In this document: piece by piece, positions 8,343 through 17,207 of the stretch
Layout: each line of letters begins with the position of its first letter
How positions within the stretch are numbered: position 1 is the first letter of the stretch
Assembly: GCF_000153225.1 (NCBI RefSeq)
Contig: NZ_CH724148.1
Location: 1,568,842-1,632,841 of the forward strand
DNA from: Polaribacter irgensii 23-P
Lineage (GTDB): Bacteria; Bacteroidota; Bacteroidia; Flavobacteriales; Flavobacteriaceae
DNA length: 64,000 nt
Reading direction: 5' to 3'
The notes under the pieces: generated by a model
Seen by the model: the letters and a program-made list of their open reading frames with translations, nothing else
What the model was told of the DNA's origin: nothing
The model's database searches: none
Position numbers and translations under genes: made by a program

Positions 8343-10559
8343 TTAGACCATGCCCAAATCACTTAGCGGCAGACTGCGAACACGTTCTCCGGTGGCATTG
8401 AAAATAGCATTGCAAATGGCAGGGGCAATTACGGGAACTCCAGGCTCGCCAACACCTGTTGGGGGTTCATTCATGGCATCGACGATATTTATGTGAATGT
8501 TTGGTGCATCTTTCATTCGGGTCATTTGGTAGTCATAAAAGTTGTTTTGAGCTACAGCGCCCTCTTCAATAGAAATCTTACCGTATAAAGCAATAGACAT
8601 TCCGAAAATGGCAGCACCCTCTAACTGATTTTTAACATTGTCTTTATTCAACGCCAATCCACAATCAATGCTAGTCCAAATATTTTCTACTTTCACTTTT
8701 TTGTCAATTACAGAAACTTCTACGATGGTGGCAACATAACTGTAAAAGCTGTAATGAATGGCCACTCCCAAACCGTGGTTTTTTGGTAATTTTTTTCCCC
8801 AATTTGCCATGGAAGCTGTTTTGTTGAGCACATTTTTGAAACGTTTAGAGTGAAAAGGAAAACCAGCGCTCCCTGCAATAGTTCGATCTGGTCCAAGCAG
8901 GTTTAAATGAAACTGTATCGGATCTTTTTTTGCAGCAAAGGCCAATTCGTCTATAAAAGAATTGATGCCAAAACCGCTGTGAATATGCACCACTGAACGC
9001 ATCCAGCCAATTCTTATATTGGCTTCTGCTTGCACATTCTCGAGTCTAAAATTTTTTAAAATATAAGGGTTGTTGGTAAACCCTTGGTTTAGTTCAAATC
9101 CAGAGGCATATTCAGAAAAAGGTGTAAAAGAAGACACAATAGAGGGGAAGCCTACGCGCTGTAACCAACCGGAAACATTTCCGTTTCTATCCAGAGAACC
9201 TTTTAGGTATTGTGCACTGGTAGCGTGGTAAAAATCGTGTTGTACATCATCTTCGCGGGTCCATACAACTTGTACAGGCGCATTTATTTGTTTAGAAATA
9301 GCAACTGCCTCTACCACAAAGTCTGATTTTGATTTGCGGCCAAATCCACCTCCTAAAAAGGTAACGTTCACGGTAATGTTTTCTTCGGGAATCTCAAAGA
9401 AATGTGACAGTTCGCTGCGGGCAGTTTGTGGGTCTTGAACTGGTGCCCAAACTTCTATGTTATTTCCCTGAAACCATGCAGTGGCATTGGGGACCTCCAT
9501 CGGAGTGTGCGCTAAAAAGGGAACGTGATATGTCGCTTCAACTATTTTTACTGCTGCTTTAAAAGCAGACCTTACGTTGCCTTTTCCTCCAGGAACCAAC
9601 TTTCCTGTTTTGTGCACTCTTGAAGTAAGTGTTTTTTTAAAGGTTTCGGAATCAAAGGATGCGTTTGCTCCGCCATCCCATTCAATCTTTAAATTCGCTT
9701 TTCCTTGAAAAGCAGCCCACGTATTATTTGCAATTACGGTCATTCCTCCGAACATTCCAAAGAATTTACCTGTTGGTGGAATCAATCTTGGGAGTTCAAA
9801 AACGCTTTCTACACCCTGCACTTCTTCGGCATATTTCTTATTAAACTTTTTTACAGTACCAAACGCAACAGGGCATCGCGCAATGGCTGCAAACTTCATA
9901 TTTGGAAGGCGAATGTCCATTCCATAAGCTGCGGTTCCGTGTGTAAAATCTTTTAAATCGACACTTTTTAAGGTTTTTCCAATAAACTTAAAATCTTCAA
10001 CTTTTTTTAGTTGAATGCTGTCTTCTTCGGGAAGAGATATCAGGGAAGCTTCGGCGACCAAATCACCAAAGAACAGGGTTTCTTTGGTGATTTTATTAAT
10101 CACAAAATGATTTTTAGCGCTGCAATCTTTTGGTGCAATATTCCATTTTTTTGCAGCTGCAGCAAGCAACATCATTTTTGCACTAGCGCCCATTTTACGC
10201 ATCGGTGTTAGTTGTGTTCTTACACTTCTAGAGCCGTCTGTATTTTGGTTGCCATATTTTTCATGTCCTATTGCTTGTTCGACAGTGATGTATTTCCAGT
10301 CTGCTTCTAATTCATCAGCAATGGCAGAAGCTAGTGAGGTTCTAATTCCCTGTCCCATTTCGGAACGGGAAGCGATGATTGTAATATTTCCGTTTTTTTC
10401 TAAGTGTATAAATAAGTTCGGATGAAACCCCTCTGCATCTATTGTGGGAATAAAGTCTTTTTTGTCACTGCCAATGGAACATCCCAGAACAATACCGCCA
10501 GTAGCCAAACCCAAGAGTTTCACAAAATCTCTTCTGTCTATTCTATGAATTTTACTCAT
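8343..10559 (-). CDS. Molybdopterin-binding aldehyde/isoquinoline oxidoreductase-type large subunit, Tat-exported
   Basis: This 738-residue subunit belongs to the xanthine dehydrogenase superfamily, nearest the isoquinoline 1-oxidoreductase beta (IorB) group. The N-terminus has a twin-arginine motif RRDFVKL (9-15), a hydrophobic stretch and LGC (Cys27), so it is probably a Tat-exported lipoprotein. The fold contains FLGGGFGRKSKSDF (Mo-cofactor contact) and, near the end, GEPGVP (about 704-709) with the catalytic Glu705. It hydroxylates an aldehyde or N-heterocycle with water as the oxygen source. It overlaps the [2Fe-2S] subunit gene by 4 bp. No cytochrome or XdhC-type maturase is nearby. Confidence 0.88.
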   Translation of the reverse strand: MSKIHRIDRRDFVKLLGLATGGIVLGCSIGSDKKDFIPTIDAEGFHPNLFIHLEKNGNITIIASRSEMGQGIRTSLASAIADELEADWKYITVEQAIGHEKYGNQNTDGSRSVRTQLTPMRKMGASAKMMLLAAAAKKWNIAPKDCSAKNHFVINKITKETLFFGDLVAEASLISLPEEDSIQLKKVEDFKFIGKTLKSVDLKDFTHGTAAYGMDIRLPNMKFAAIARCPVAFGTVKKFNKKYAEEVQGVESVFELPRLIPPTGKFFGMFGGMTVIANNTWAAFQGKANLKIEWDGGANASFDSETFKKTLTSRVHKTGKLVPGGKGNVRSAFKAAVKIVEATYHVPFLAHTPMEVPNATAWFQGNNIEVWAPVQDPQTARSELSHFFEIPEENITVNVTFLGGGFGRKSKSDFVVEAVAISKQINAPVQVVWTREDDVQHDFYHATSAQYLKGSLDRNGNVSGWLQRVGFPSIVSSFTPFSEYASGFELNQGFTNNPYILKNFRLENVQAEANIRIGWMRSVVHIHSGFGINSFIDELAFAAKKDPIQFHLNLLGPDRTIAGSAGFPFHSKRFKNVLNKTASMANWGKKLPKNHGLGVAIHYSFYSYVATIVEVSVIDKKVKVENIWTSIDCGLALNKDNVKNQLEGAAIFGMSIALYGKISIEEGAVAQNNFYDYQMTRMKDAPNIHINIVDAMNEPPTGVGEPGVPVIAPAICNAIFNATGERVRSLPLSDLGMV

Positions 10560-11020
10560 ATCACTTCGTTTTTAAGAGTAACGGCTTTGTGAATTGCTTT
10601 TTTAATGCGAGTGTAGGTGCCACATCTACAGATATTCGCACTCATAACGGCATCAATTTCATTATCTGTAGGATTTTCTGTTGTATCTAGCAAGGAGGTG
10701 GCTGCAATTAATTGTCCAGATTGACAATATCCACATTGAGGTACATTACCATCAGACCAGGCCTGTCTTAAAAACTCTAAATTTTCTGAACTACCTTCAA
10801 TGGTTAAAATTTCTTTTCCATCGGCGCCTGAAACTGGAAGGCTACAGGACTTTATAAGTTGTCCGTCTAAAAGGACAGAGCAGGCGCCGCATTGACTAAC
10901 ACCGCAACCAAATTTTGTACCTGTGAGTCCTATGATATCTCTAATTGCCCAGAGTAAAGGCATTTCTTCTGGTGCTTCAATTGCATGCAATTTCCCGTTA
11001 ATTAATAAGTTTATAATCAC
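10556..11020 (-). CDS. [2Fe-2S] subunit of the molybdenum hydroxylase
   Basis: This 154-residue IorA/CoxS-type subunit has two iron-sulfur clusters. The plant-type N-terminal cluster uses Cys39, 44, 47 and 59 (CGVSQCGAC). The second, helical domain uses Cys96, 99, 131 and 133 (CGYCQSGQ and CRCG). It carries electrons from the Mo centre of the large subunit to an external acceptor. It has no signal peptide, so it presumably rides out with the Tat-tagged large subunit as a folded complex. The 4-bp stop/start overlap indicates translational coupling. Confidence 0.93.
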   Translation of the reverse strand: MIINLLINGKLHAIEAPEEMPLLWAIRDIIGLTGTKFGCGVSQCGACSVLLDGQLIKSCSLPVSGADGKEILTIEGSSENLEFLRQAWSDGNVPQCGYCQSGQLIAATSLLDTTENPTDNEIDAVMSANICRCGTYTRIKKAIHKAVTLKNEVI

Positions 11021-11080
11021 TTGTACTTCTTTTAGTTTGATAAGTTACGAATAAATAGAAAGCCAAATTAAAAGTTTCTG

Positions 11081-11587
11081 CTACAATTTTAACTTCGGTG
11101 CTTCCCAGGTAACTGAATCTCCTAGGATTTTGTACTTCTCACTTATAATGACTGCTTTATAGGGCACAAACTTGATCAGTATGTAGTCGGTAGTTTTGTT
11201 TTTATAGAAGCCTTTCCACTCTTTTTTCCAATAGCGCTCTTTTTTATCTTTAGCATTTATAATACTGGCAACACCTTGCAATGTAACATAGCTTGCACTC
11301 TCTTTATTAAAATAGTAGAGTGATACAGCGCTGTTCTTTTGTATTTGGGAAACTTTCAAGCTTTTTGGATTGGTGCCCATCCAAACAGTAAGGTCTACCT
11401 CTGGTGCAAAAGGATCCATTGCGCGTACATGTGCAATTCCTGCACTGTCTACCGTAATTAATGCTGCGTTTTCGGCCTGTGTCATGACCTCTTTTGCAAT
11501 TTCTTTCAATCCTTTTTTGGGAATGTCTGGTGTATTCATACAACTCATAAAATTAAAGAATAAACATGAAAAAAGAACCCATTTCAT
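11081..11587 (-). CDS. Pyridoxamine-5'-phosphate-oxidase-like split-barrel lipoprotein
   Basis: Residues after the signal match the small FMN-binding split-barrel (general stress protein 26-like) pattern: AALITVDSAGIAHVRAMDPFAPE, then VWMGTNPKSLKVSQIQKN and SLYYFNKESASYVTLQG. Start choice: the longest frame begins at 11644 and overlaps the M14 gene by 44 bp. The ATG at 11587 instead gives a clean lipoprotein signal MKWVLFSCLFFNFMSC, so it is preferred. An exported flavin-binding member is unusual, since most of the family are cytosolic. Ligand and reaction are unknown. It lies between M14 and the molybdenum hydroxylase genes on the same strand. Confidence 0.75.
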   Translation of the reverse strand: MKWVLFSCLFFNFMSCMNTPDIPKKGLKEIAKEVMTQAENAALITVDSAGIAHVRAMDPFAPEVDLTVWMGTNPKSLKVSQIQKNSAVSLYYFNKESASYVTLQGVASIINAKDKKERYWKKEWKGFYKNKTTDYILIKFVPYKAVIISEKYKILGDSVTWEAPKLKL

Positions 11588-11600
11588 GTATTGGTCAGTC

Positions 11601-13346
11601 TTAAAAAACTTTAAAAATAGGCAATCGTAAATGTGCTTTTTCATAATGAGGTGAGTTATTATAGATAAAATCTAATTGCGCCTTCGAGTTTTCAGCAAAA
11701 GAAGCGTCCTTTTTCATTTTTGTATCAAACAGTTGTTTAAAATCTAGATTTTGTAGTAAAAAGTCTTCCGCAAGATCTTCGAATACGTACGAAGAATATC
11801 CTTCTTTCTGCTGCAAGATCGTATCAAAAAAATTCCAGTTAAAAAAAGAGTCTGTAGCTGCTGCTTCTAAAGTTTCTAACACATAACGAACACCATTTTG
11901 TTGGGTAGGAATATAAAGATCTCCTGCTCTAAATGCTATTTTTTGTGGGGTTGAAGATACGGTGGTGTTGGAGTGCAAATAATGCCCTTCATAGGCAGTT
12001 GCACTTGTGTCGTAATTGACAATCTGCTGTACATCGACTTTTAAGATGGTGTCCTTTTGAAAGCGTGTAAATGCAATATTATTCAAGGTGAGTCTGTCCA
12101 CAATTTTATGCCATCCTTGTTTTAAAATATATGCTTTTGGTATGTGCACTTCTCTTGAAGGTAGAAAAGTGTTATAGTAGTCTACTTCCCTCGTAAAAGG
12201 CATGCTACTGTCATAAAATAAGCGTTCTCCATTGGTTACCTTGCTAGCGATTGTTTTAGCTTCGTATCCTTTGAAGTTTAAATGTGTTGGACTTTCTTTG
12301 TCAACAGTGTAGGCAATAGTATATGTTTTATTTTTTAAAATAGCTGCTGCGGCATTTGCGCGTAAAAATTTTATTTTTTCTGAATTTTTTTCAGTAAAAT
12401 CAAGTGCAGAAAGTAGTAATTCATAGGTTTGTGTCACTCTTGTTTTGTAGGGTTTTAACATGTGTGTTTCTACCATTAATCCCAACGTATGAAATAAAGA
12501 GGTATATCCTGTAGAATATCTTGGCGAATCAAAAAACTGAGAGAAGCCAGCTTCTGGAGTTGTGCCCCAAACATTGACGTAAGGTGTAATTATGATTTCT
12601 TTTGCTTTCAAGGATGCCTCAATTTGAGGCCGCATTTCAGTTTCTAAAAAAGTCCCTAAAGCACCTCCTAATTTATTGTGTTGTGTAAATAAATGTGTCA
12701 ATGCGTATTGGTAATTGGCTCCGTTACTCACATGATTGTCAATAAACACTGCGGGATTAACAGTGTGGAAAATTTCAGAAAATGCTGCTGTATTCTTCGT
12801 GTCTTGTTTGATGAAATCTCTGTTTAAATCAAAATTCCGCGCATTTCCTCTAAATCCATAGGATACAGGTCCATTTTGATTTGTTCTGGAATGCGAATTT
12901 CTATCTAAAGCACCTCCCACATTATAGACAGGAATAACGGCAATTATAGAATTTTTGTATCGCTGCTGAAGACGATCACTTTGAACAATGTCTCTTAGTA
13001 AAAGCATCGCAGCATCAATTCCGTCAGATTCTCCTGGATGGATTCCATTGTTGATTAAAATTTTGTTTTTCTTAGAGCTGGTAATTTCTTCTACATTCGT
13101 AATTCCTTCAGCGGCATAAACTACAAGGTGTAGCGGTGCTCCTGAATCTGTTTGACCGAATGAAAATAAAGATATTTGGGTGTAAGCTTCCGCGAGTTGC
13201 TCGTAGTAGGCAATAATTTCGGGATATGTGGGTGTTTCTGTTCCGGCTGATTTTTCAAATTGCGTTGTAAAATCAGCGCTATTATTGGAGGGATTGCCAC
13301 AAGAAAAAGCAAAAAAAAGAAGGCCAAGTAGTATGCAGTTTTTCAT
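11601..13346 (-). CDS. M14 family zinc carboxypeptidase-like lipoprotein
   Basis: This 581-residue protein has a lipoprotein signal (Cys16 in FAFSC) and an M14 domain. Zinc ligands are His103 and Glu106 (GIHPGESDG) and His205 (IDNHVSNG); the substrate-binding RNFDLNRD lies at about 170-177; the catalytic Glu293 is in MVETHMLK. After about residue 330 comes a long beta-rich C-terminal region with no family I recognise. It should remove C-terminal residues from peptides, or open amide bonds in cell-wall peptides, at the periplasmic or surface side. It starts 5 bp after the coaD stop, so it is likely in the ddl-coaD transcript. Confidence 0.88.
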   Translation of the reverse strand: MKNCILLGLLFFAFSCGNPSNNSADFTTQFEKSAGTETPTYPEIIAYYEQLAEAYTQISLFSFGQTDSGAPLHLVVYAAEGITNVEEITSSKKNKILINNGIHPGESDGIDAAMLLLRDIVQSDRLQQRYKNSIIAVIPVYNVGGALDRNSHSRTNQNGPVSYGFRGNARNFDLNRDFIKQDTKNTAAFSEIFHTVNPAVFIDNHVSNGANYQYALTHLFTQHNKLGGALGTFLETEMRPQIEASLKAKEIIITPYVNVWGTTPEAGFSQFFDSPRYSTGYTSLFHTLGLMVETHMLKPYKTRVTQTYELLLSALDFTEKNSEKIKFLRANAAAAILKNKTYTIAYTVDKESPTHLNFKGYEAKTIASKVTNGERLFYDSSMPFTREVDYYNTFLPSREVHIPKAYILKQGWHKIVDRLTLNNIAFTRFQKDTILKVDVQQIVNYDTSATAYEGHYLHSNTTVSSTPQKIAFRAGDLYIPTQQNGVRYVLETLEAAATDSFFNWNFFDTILQQKEGYSSYVFEDLAEDFLLQNLDFKQLFDTKMKKDASFAENSKAQLDFIYNNSPHYEKAHLRLPIFKVF

Positions 13347-13351
13347 AGTAT

Positions 13352-13810
13352 TTATGCTTTAATACGCACAGATTTTGGAACTAGTTTCGTGTAATCGCCG
13401 TGATTTCGAATTACATCTCTTACAATAGAGGAAGAAATATAAGAGGTGCTTGCTGCTGTTAATAAAAACACGGTCTCTATTTTTGATAAATCTCTATTGG
13501 TATGTGCAATGGCTTTTTCAAATTCAAAATCTGCAGGATTTCGAAGTCCCCGTAGAATAAAATCGACTTTATTTTCTTCACAGAAATGAACGGTTAATCC
13601 TTCATAGGCGACTACTTTTATTTTGGGATGATTGCCAAAGCATCCTTCGATAAACTTTTTGCGCTCTTCTAAAGAAAACATGTTTTTTTTATCGGCATTG
13701 ATACCAATCGCAATAATCAGTTCGTCGAAAAGGGTTACTCCTCTTTCAATGATGTCATAATGACCAAGAGTGATGGGATCAAAAGATCCTGGGAAAATTG
13801 CTTTTTTCAT
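13352..13810 (-). CDS. coaD: Phosphopantetheine adenylyltransferase
   Basis: This 152-residue CoaD has the nucleotidyltransferase motif FPGSFDPITLGH (6-17; TxGH form) and ISSSIVRD (125-132). It transfers AMP from ATP to 4'-phosphopantetheine, the penultimate step of CoA synthesis. Length is typical. It lies 63 bp after ddl and 5 bp before the M14 gene on the minus strand; the ddl-coaD pairing is common in flavobacteria. Confidence 0.97.
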   Translation of the reverse strand: MKKAIFPGSFDPITLGHYDIIERGVTLFDELIIAIGINADKKNMFSLEERKKFIEGCFGNHPKIKVVAYEGLTVHFCEENKVDFILRGLRNPADFEFEKAIAHTNRDLSKIETVFLLTAASTSYISSSIVRDVIRNHGDYTKLVPKSVRIKA

Positions 13811-13873
13811 TGTTATATATTAAGATCTATATTGTATTTAAATATACTGTTGATAGCGGCATTTCTAAAGTTT

Positions 13874-14848
13874 TTATTGCAAAGCAGAGACAATCGCATT
13901 GTCAAACAAATCTGCTAAAGAGATGCCTGCTGCCAGTGCTTGTTGTGGTAAAATACTTTGAGTTGTCAATCCAGGGACCATGTTTATTTCTAAGAAATAC
14001 GGTTCTTCGTTGACAAAAATAAATTCTGATCTTGAAAAGCCAGTTAAATTTAAAATTTCATATACATTTTTAGCGGCCTCTTCTACTTTCTTTCGCTGTT
14101 CTTTTGTGATTCTTGCAGGCGTAATTTCCTTTGATTTTCCGTTGTATTTGGCGTCATAGTCAAAGAAATCATTTTCGGAAACAATTTCCGTAATGGGCAA
14201 TACTGTTGTAACTCCTTGATAAGAAATAACACCCACAGATACTTCAATACCCTTTAAAAAAGATTCAATTAAAATTTCAGAATCTTCTTTATATGCAAGT
14301 GCAATGGCGGGTAAAATGGCTTCTCTGCTATATACTTTTGAAATTCCGAAACTGGATCCAGCTTTGTTTGGCTTTATAAAACACGGCAGTCCAACTTTCG
14401 CAATAATAGTATCAAGATCAATTGCAGCACCTTTATTTAGGTATACTGCTGTTGCTGTTTGAATGCCATAGGCTTTTACAACGCACAGTGTATCTCTTTT
14501 ATTATAAGTCAATGCCATTTGATAAAAGGAAGCGGAGGTGTGTTTTAAGTTGATAAGATTAAAATAAGCCAGCAGTTCTCCGTTTTCTCCAGGAGCACCG
14601 TGAATTGCGTTAAAAACGCAGTCAAAGAGAATAGAAGCATCCTGCAACAAAAATGAAAAGTTGTTTTTATCAATGGGATATGCAGTGCCATCGGCATCTA
14701 GGGCGACCCATTTTTCTGTTGAAATTAGTACCCGATAAGCAGTGTATTTTTCTTTGTCTAAGTTGTCATAGACTACATTTCCGCTCTTTATAGAAATGTC
14801 TGCTTCAGAGGAGTAACCCCCCATTATAATGGCAATATTCTTCTTCAT
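13874..14848 (-). CDS. ddl: D-alanine--D-alanine ligase
   Basis: This 324-residue ATP-grasp enzyme begins with IAIIMGGYSSEADIS (phosphate-binding Gly-rich loop). It has FIKPNKAGSSFGISKV in the central domain, and ends with FSRSEFIF and FLEINMVPGLT (Mg2+/ATP and D-Ala binding). It condenses two D-alanines for peptidoglycan. It is divergent from the PASTA gene with separate -7 boxes, an arrangement (ddl // PASTA-rluA) seen in many Flavobacteriia. Confidence 0.96.
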   Translation of the reverse strand: MKKNIAIIMGGYSSEADISIKSGNVVYDNLDKEKYTAYRVLISTEKWVALDADGTAYPIDKNNFSFLLQDASILFDCVFNAIHGAPGENGELLAYFNLINLKHTSASFYQMALTYNKRDTLCVVKAYGIQTATAVYLNKGAAIDLDTIIAKVGLPCFIKPNKAGSSFGISKVYSREAILPAIALAYKEDSEILIESFLKGIEVSVGVISYQGVTTVLPITEIVSENDFFDYDAKYNGKSKEITPARITKEQRKKVEEAAKNVYEILNLTGFSRSEFIFVNEEPYFLEINMVPGLTTQSILPQQALAAGISLADLFDNAIVSALQ

Positions 14849-14867
14849 TATATGAAATATAGTAACA

Positions 14868-14875
14868 CAAATTTA
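14868..14875 (-). promoter_or_regulatory. -7 box for ddl
   Basis: On the minus strand this reads TAAATTTG (TAnnTTTG match), giving a predicted transcript start near 14863 and a leader of about 15 nt before the ATG at 14848. A TTG about 21 bp upstream could be the -33 element. Confidence 0.5.
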
Positions 14876-14912
14876 TCAAAATATAAATAGAATCAGCAAC
14901 GTTTAGTTTTTA

Positions 14913-14920
14913 TATATTTG
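14913..14920 (+). promoter_or_regulatory. -7 box for the PASTA gene
   Basis: TATATTTG on the plus strand matches TAnnTTTG and lies 20 bp before the ATG at 14940. No convincing -33 TTG is present. Confidence 0.5.
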
Positions 14921-14939
14921 TGGGACTAAAAAAAAGGGT

Positions 14940-15497
14940 ATGTCTGTATTTCATTTTTTAAAAAGTAAAACTTTTTTTGTTCAAATAGCAATTGCTATTG
15001 CGGCTTTATTGTTATTTGTTTTTGGTTTAAAATCGTGGCTCGAAGTCACTACAAATCACCATCAAAAGATAGAAGTGCCAGACTTACAGAAACTGTCTTT
15101 AGTGGAGGTTTCTATGAAATTAGACGCATTAGATTTGGCAGCTGTAATTATAGATAGTGCCAGCTTTAATCCTGCCTATCCCGCGAAATCTGTCATTGAA
15201 CAAACACCAGAGGTAGGAGATTTTGTAAAGGAAAAACGTAAAATATATTTGACTTTAAATCCCTCAAAATACAGAGATGTAACCGTTCCAAATTTAGACG
15301 GTCGTACAAAAAGACAGGCCTCTTCGCAATTGCGTGCAATGGGTTTGCGTGTTGGGACCAAATTTACTTTTGTAAATGATATCGGAAAGGATGTTGTAAG
15401 AGGAATCCGTTTTAAAGGAAAAGGTATTAATAAAGGAGATAAAGTACCGCTAAATTCTATTTTGAATTTAGTTTTAGGGGATGGTGAAGGAAACTAG
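14940..15497 (+). CDS. PASTA-domain membrane protein
   Basis: This 185-residue protein has a short cytosolic start, one membrane helix (about 12-31) and two extracytoplasmic PASTA repeats (about 42-110 and 112-184), the second opening with DVTVPNLDGRTKRQA. PASTA domains bind muropeptides or beta-lactam-like ligands in kinases and PBPs of Gram-positives. Here they stand alone on a membrane anchor, without kinase or transpeptidase. Its place opposite ddl and before the pseudouridine synthase is conserved. A cell-wall-sensing role is an inference. Confidence 0.85.
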   Translation: MSVFHFLKSKTFFVQIAIAIAALLLFVFGLKSWLEVTTNHHQKIEVPDLQKLSLVEVSMKLDALDLAAVIIDSASFNPAYPAKSVIEQTPEVGDFVKEKRKIYLTLNPSKYRDVTVPNLDGRTKRQASSQLRAMGLRVGTKFTFVNDIGKDVVRGIRFKGKGINKGDKVPLNSILNLVLGDGEGN

Positions 15498-15565
15498 CTT
15501 CGTTTTGAATACCCTAGTTTTGGTAGGCGTTTTTAAATTAAATTATAAAAAATAAAAGAATCATT

Positions 15566-16606
15566 TTGCAGGAAAATCAGAGTCAAGATCTAGAAAACGA
15601 AGAATTATACGAGCATTATAAGTTTGTAGCAAGTGCTGGGCAAGAGCCCTTAAGAGTAGATAAGTTTTTAATGAACTTTATTGAGAATGCCACCAGAAGT
15701 AAGTTGCAGCAAGCGGCAAAAGCAGGCAACGTATTGGTGAATGAAATATCAGTGAAATCGAATCATAAAGTAAAGCCAAATGATGTTGTGCGGATTGTTT
15801 TAGCATATCCACCAGCAGAAAGTTTATTGGTTGCAGAGGACATTCCTTTGGACATTATTTATGAGGATGATACTGTAATTGTGGTGAATAAGCCCGCAGG
15901 AATGGTGGTGCATCCAGGACACGGAAATTACTCGGGGACTTTGGTCAATGGATTAATTCATCACATAGAGAACTTGCCTACAAATTCAAATGAAAGACCT
16001 GGTTTGGTGCATCGAATTGATAAAGATACCAGCGGTTTGTTAGTGGTGGCAAAGACTGAATTTGCAATGGCAAATTTATCACGCCAGTTTTTTGAAAGAA
16101 CAACTGAGCGTCTGTATTATGCCTTGGTTTGGGGAAATGTTGCTGAGGATGAAGGTCGTATTGAAGGAAATATCGGTAGGAGTTTGAAGAACCGTCTTCA
16201 AATGGCTGTTTTTCCAGATGGTGATTTTGGAAAGCATGCGGTTAGCCATTATAAAGTGTTAGAAAGATTGACCTATGTTACTTTAGTAGAGTGCAAGTTG
16301 GAGACGGGAAGAACGCATCAAATTAGAGCGCACTTTAAGCACATTGGACACACTCTTTTTAATGACGAGCGTTATGGTGGAGATGGGGTTTTAAAAGGAA
16401 CTACGTTTACCAAATACAAGCAATTTGTACACAATTGCTTTAAAGTATTGCCAAGGCAGGCTTTGCATGCAAAAACACTAGGGTTCACGCATCCAAAAAC
16501 GGGTGTTTTTATGCAGTTTAATTCTGAGATTCCCCAGGATATTACAAATTGTTTAGAGAAGTGGAGAACGTATTCAGAAAACTCTAAGGACATTGATTTG
16601 GAATAA
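15566..16606 (+). CDS. RluA-family 23S rRNA pseudouridine synthase (RluD-like)
   Basis: This 346-residue protein has an N-terminal S4 RNA-binding domain (about 28-80) and an RluA catalytic domain with HRIDKDTSG (149-157), where Asp152 is the nucleophile. It converts uridine to pseudouridine in 23S rRNA; RluD-type sites are likely, but the target is not provable from sequence. The start appears to be TTG at 15566, preceded by an A-rich stretch; the first in-frame ATG would be around residue 36, inside the S4 domain. It is 68 bp downstream of the PASTA gene and probably co-transcribed. Confidence 0.9.
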   Translation: MQENQSQDLENEELYEHYKFVASAGQEPLRVDKFLMNFIENATRSKLQQAAKAGNVLVNEISVKSNHKVKPNDVVRIVLAYPPAESLLVAEDIPLDIIYEDDTVIVVNKPAGMVVHPGHGNYSGTLVNGLIHHIENLPTNSNERPGLVHRIDKDTSGLLVVAKTEFAMANLSRQFFERTTERLYYALVWGNVAEDEGRIEGNIGRSLKNRLQMAVFPDGDFGKHAVSHYKVLERLTYVTLVECKLETGRTHQIRAHFKHIGHTLFNDERYGGDGVLKGTTFTKYKQFVHNCFKVLPRQALHAKTLGFTHPKTGVFMQFNSEIPQDITNCLEKWRTYSENSKDIDLE

Positions 16607-16689
16607 AATAGGCGTTAATTTAAAGCGAATTTTACACGTTCTGAGCCTACCCTTTATAGTTCGCACGGTCTATTAAAAAACACCTTTTT

Positions 16690-17163
16690 TTAACAGCAGC
16701 CAGAATTTGGATCACAAGCATTCGAAGCACCTGCGTCAGAAATTTTAATTCTTGGTTTTTCTGTTGTTATGCCACACGCGTCTTCTGCCAAACAGGCCGT
16801 TAATTTTGATTGTAATAGGAAGTTGGTGCCATCAAAGTCTAAGTGATAGGTGCCAATTGTTTCTTTTCCTTGGTATTCTACTTCAATTTCTAAATCTTCC
16901 AACTGAAACGTTTTTTCAGACAAGGTTATGATTTGAAGTAAGCGGTCTGGATGCAATCTGTGATCGTAATCTTTTTCTTCCCAAAGTTGGAAATTTATTT
17001 TTTCTTCATTCCTAATCTTACCACCACAATCAATATAGTTTTTGGTTGTTTTACCAACTTCAGTAACGTGGAAGTGAGCTTGTACAAGATTTCCATTTGG
17101 TAGTTGAAATCCGATTTCTTTTAAATTTTTTAAATGCTTTTTGATTTCTGATAATTTCATCAT
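16690..17163 (-). CDS. DUF6428 family protein with Cys-rich C-terminal tail
   Basis: This 157-residue soluble protein matches, by overall pattern (opening with KLSEIKKHLKNL), the DUF6428 family usually found beside ArsR regulators and arsenate reductases. Two ATGs (17163 and 17160) are adjacent. The C-terminus is cysteine-rich: CLAEDACG at about 129-136 and a final NACDPNSGCC. Such vicinal cysteines could bind arsenite or a thiophilic metal, but this is inference. No arsR, arsC or ACR3 gene is present nearby. A GNAT gene lies 44 bp upstream on the same strand. Confidence 0.7.
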   Translation of the reverse strand: MMKLSEIKKHLKNLKEIGFQLPNGNLVQAHFHVTEVGKTTKNYIDCGGKIRNEEKINFQLWEEKDYDHRLHPDRLLQIITLSEKTFQLEDLEIEVEYQGKETIGTYHLDFDGTNFLLQSKLTACLAEDACGITTEKPRIKISDAGASNACDPNSGCC

Positions 17164-17207
17164 TACTTTTTTTTGATACTAAAAGAGATTCGTGTTTTTA
17201 GTTGGTT

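Noticed and set aside
11588..11644. Upstream start of the flavin-barrel lipoprotein
   Set aside because: It overlaps the M14 gene and puts 19 polar or mixed residues before a clean lipoprotein signal.
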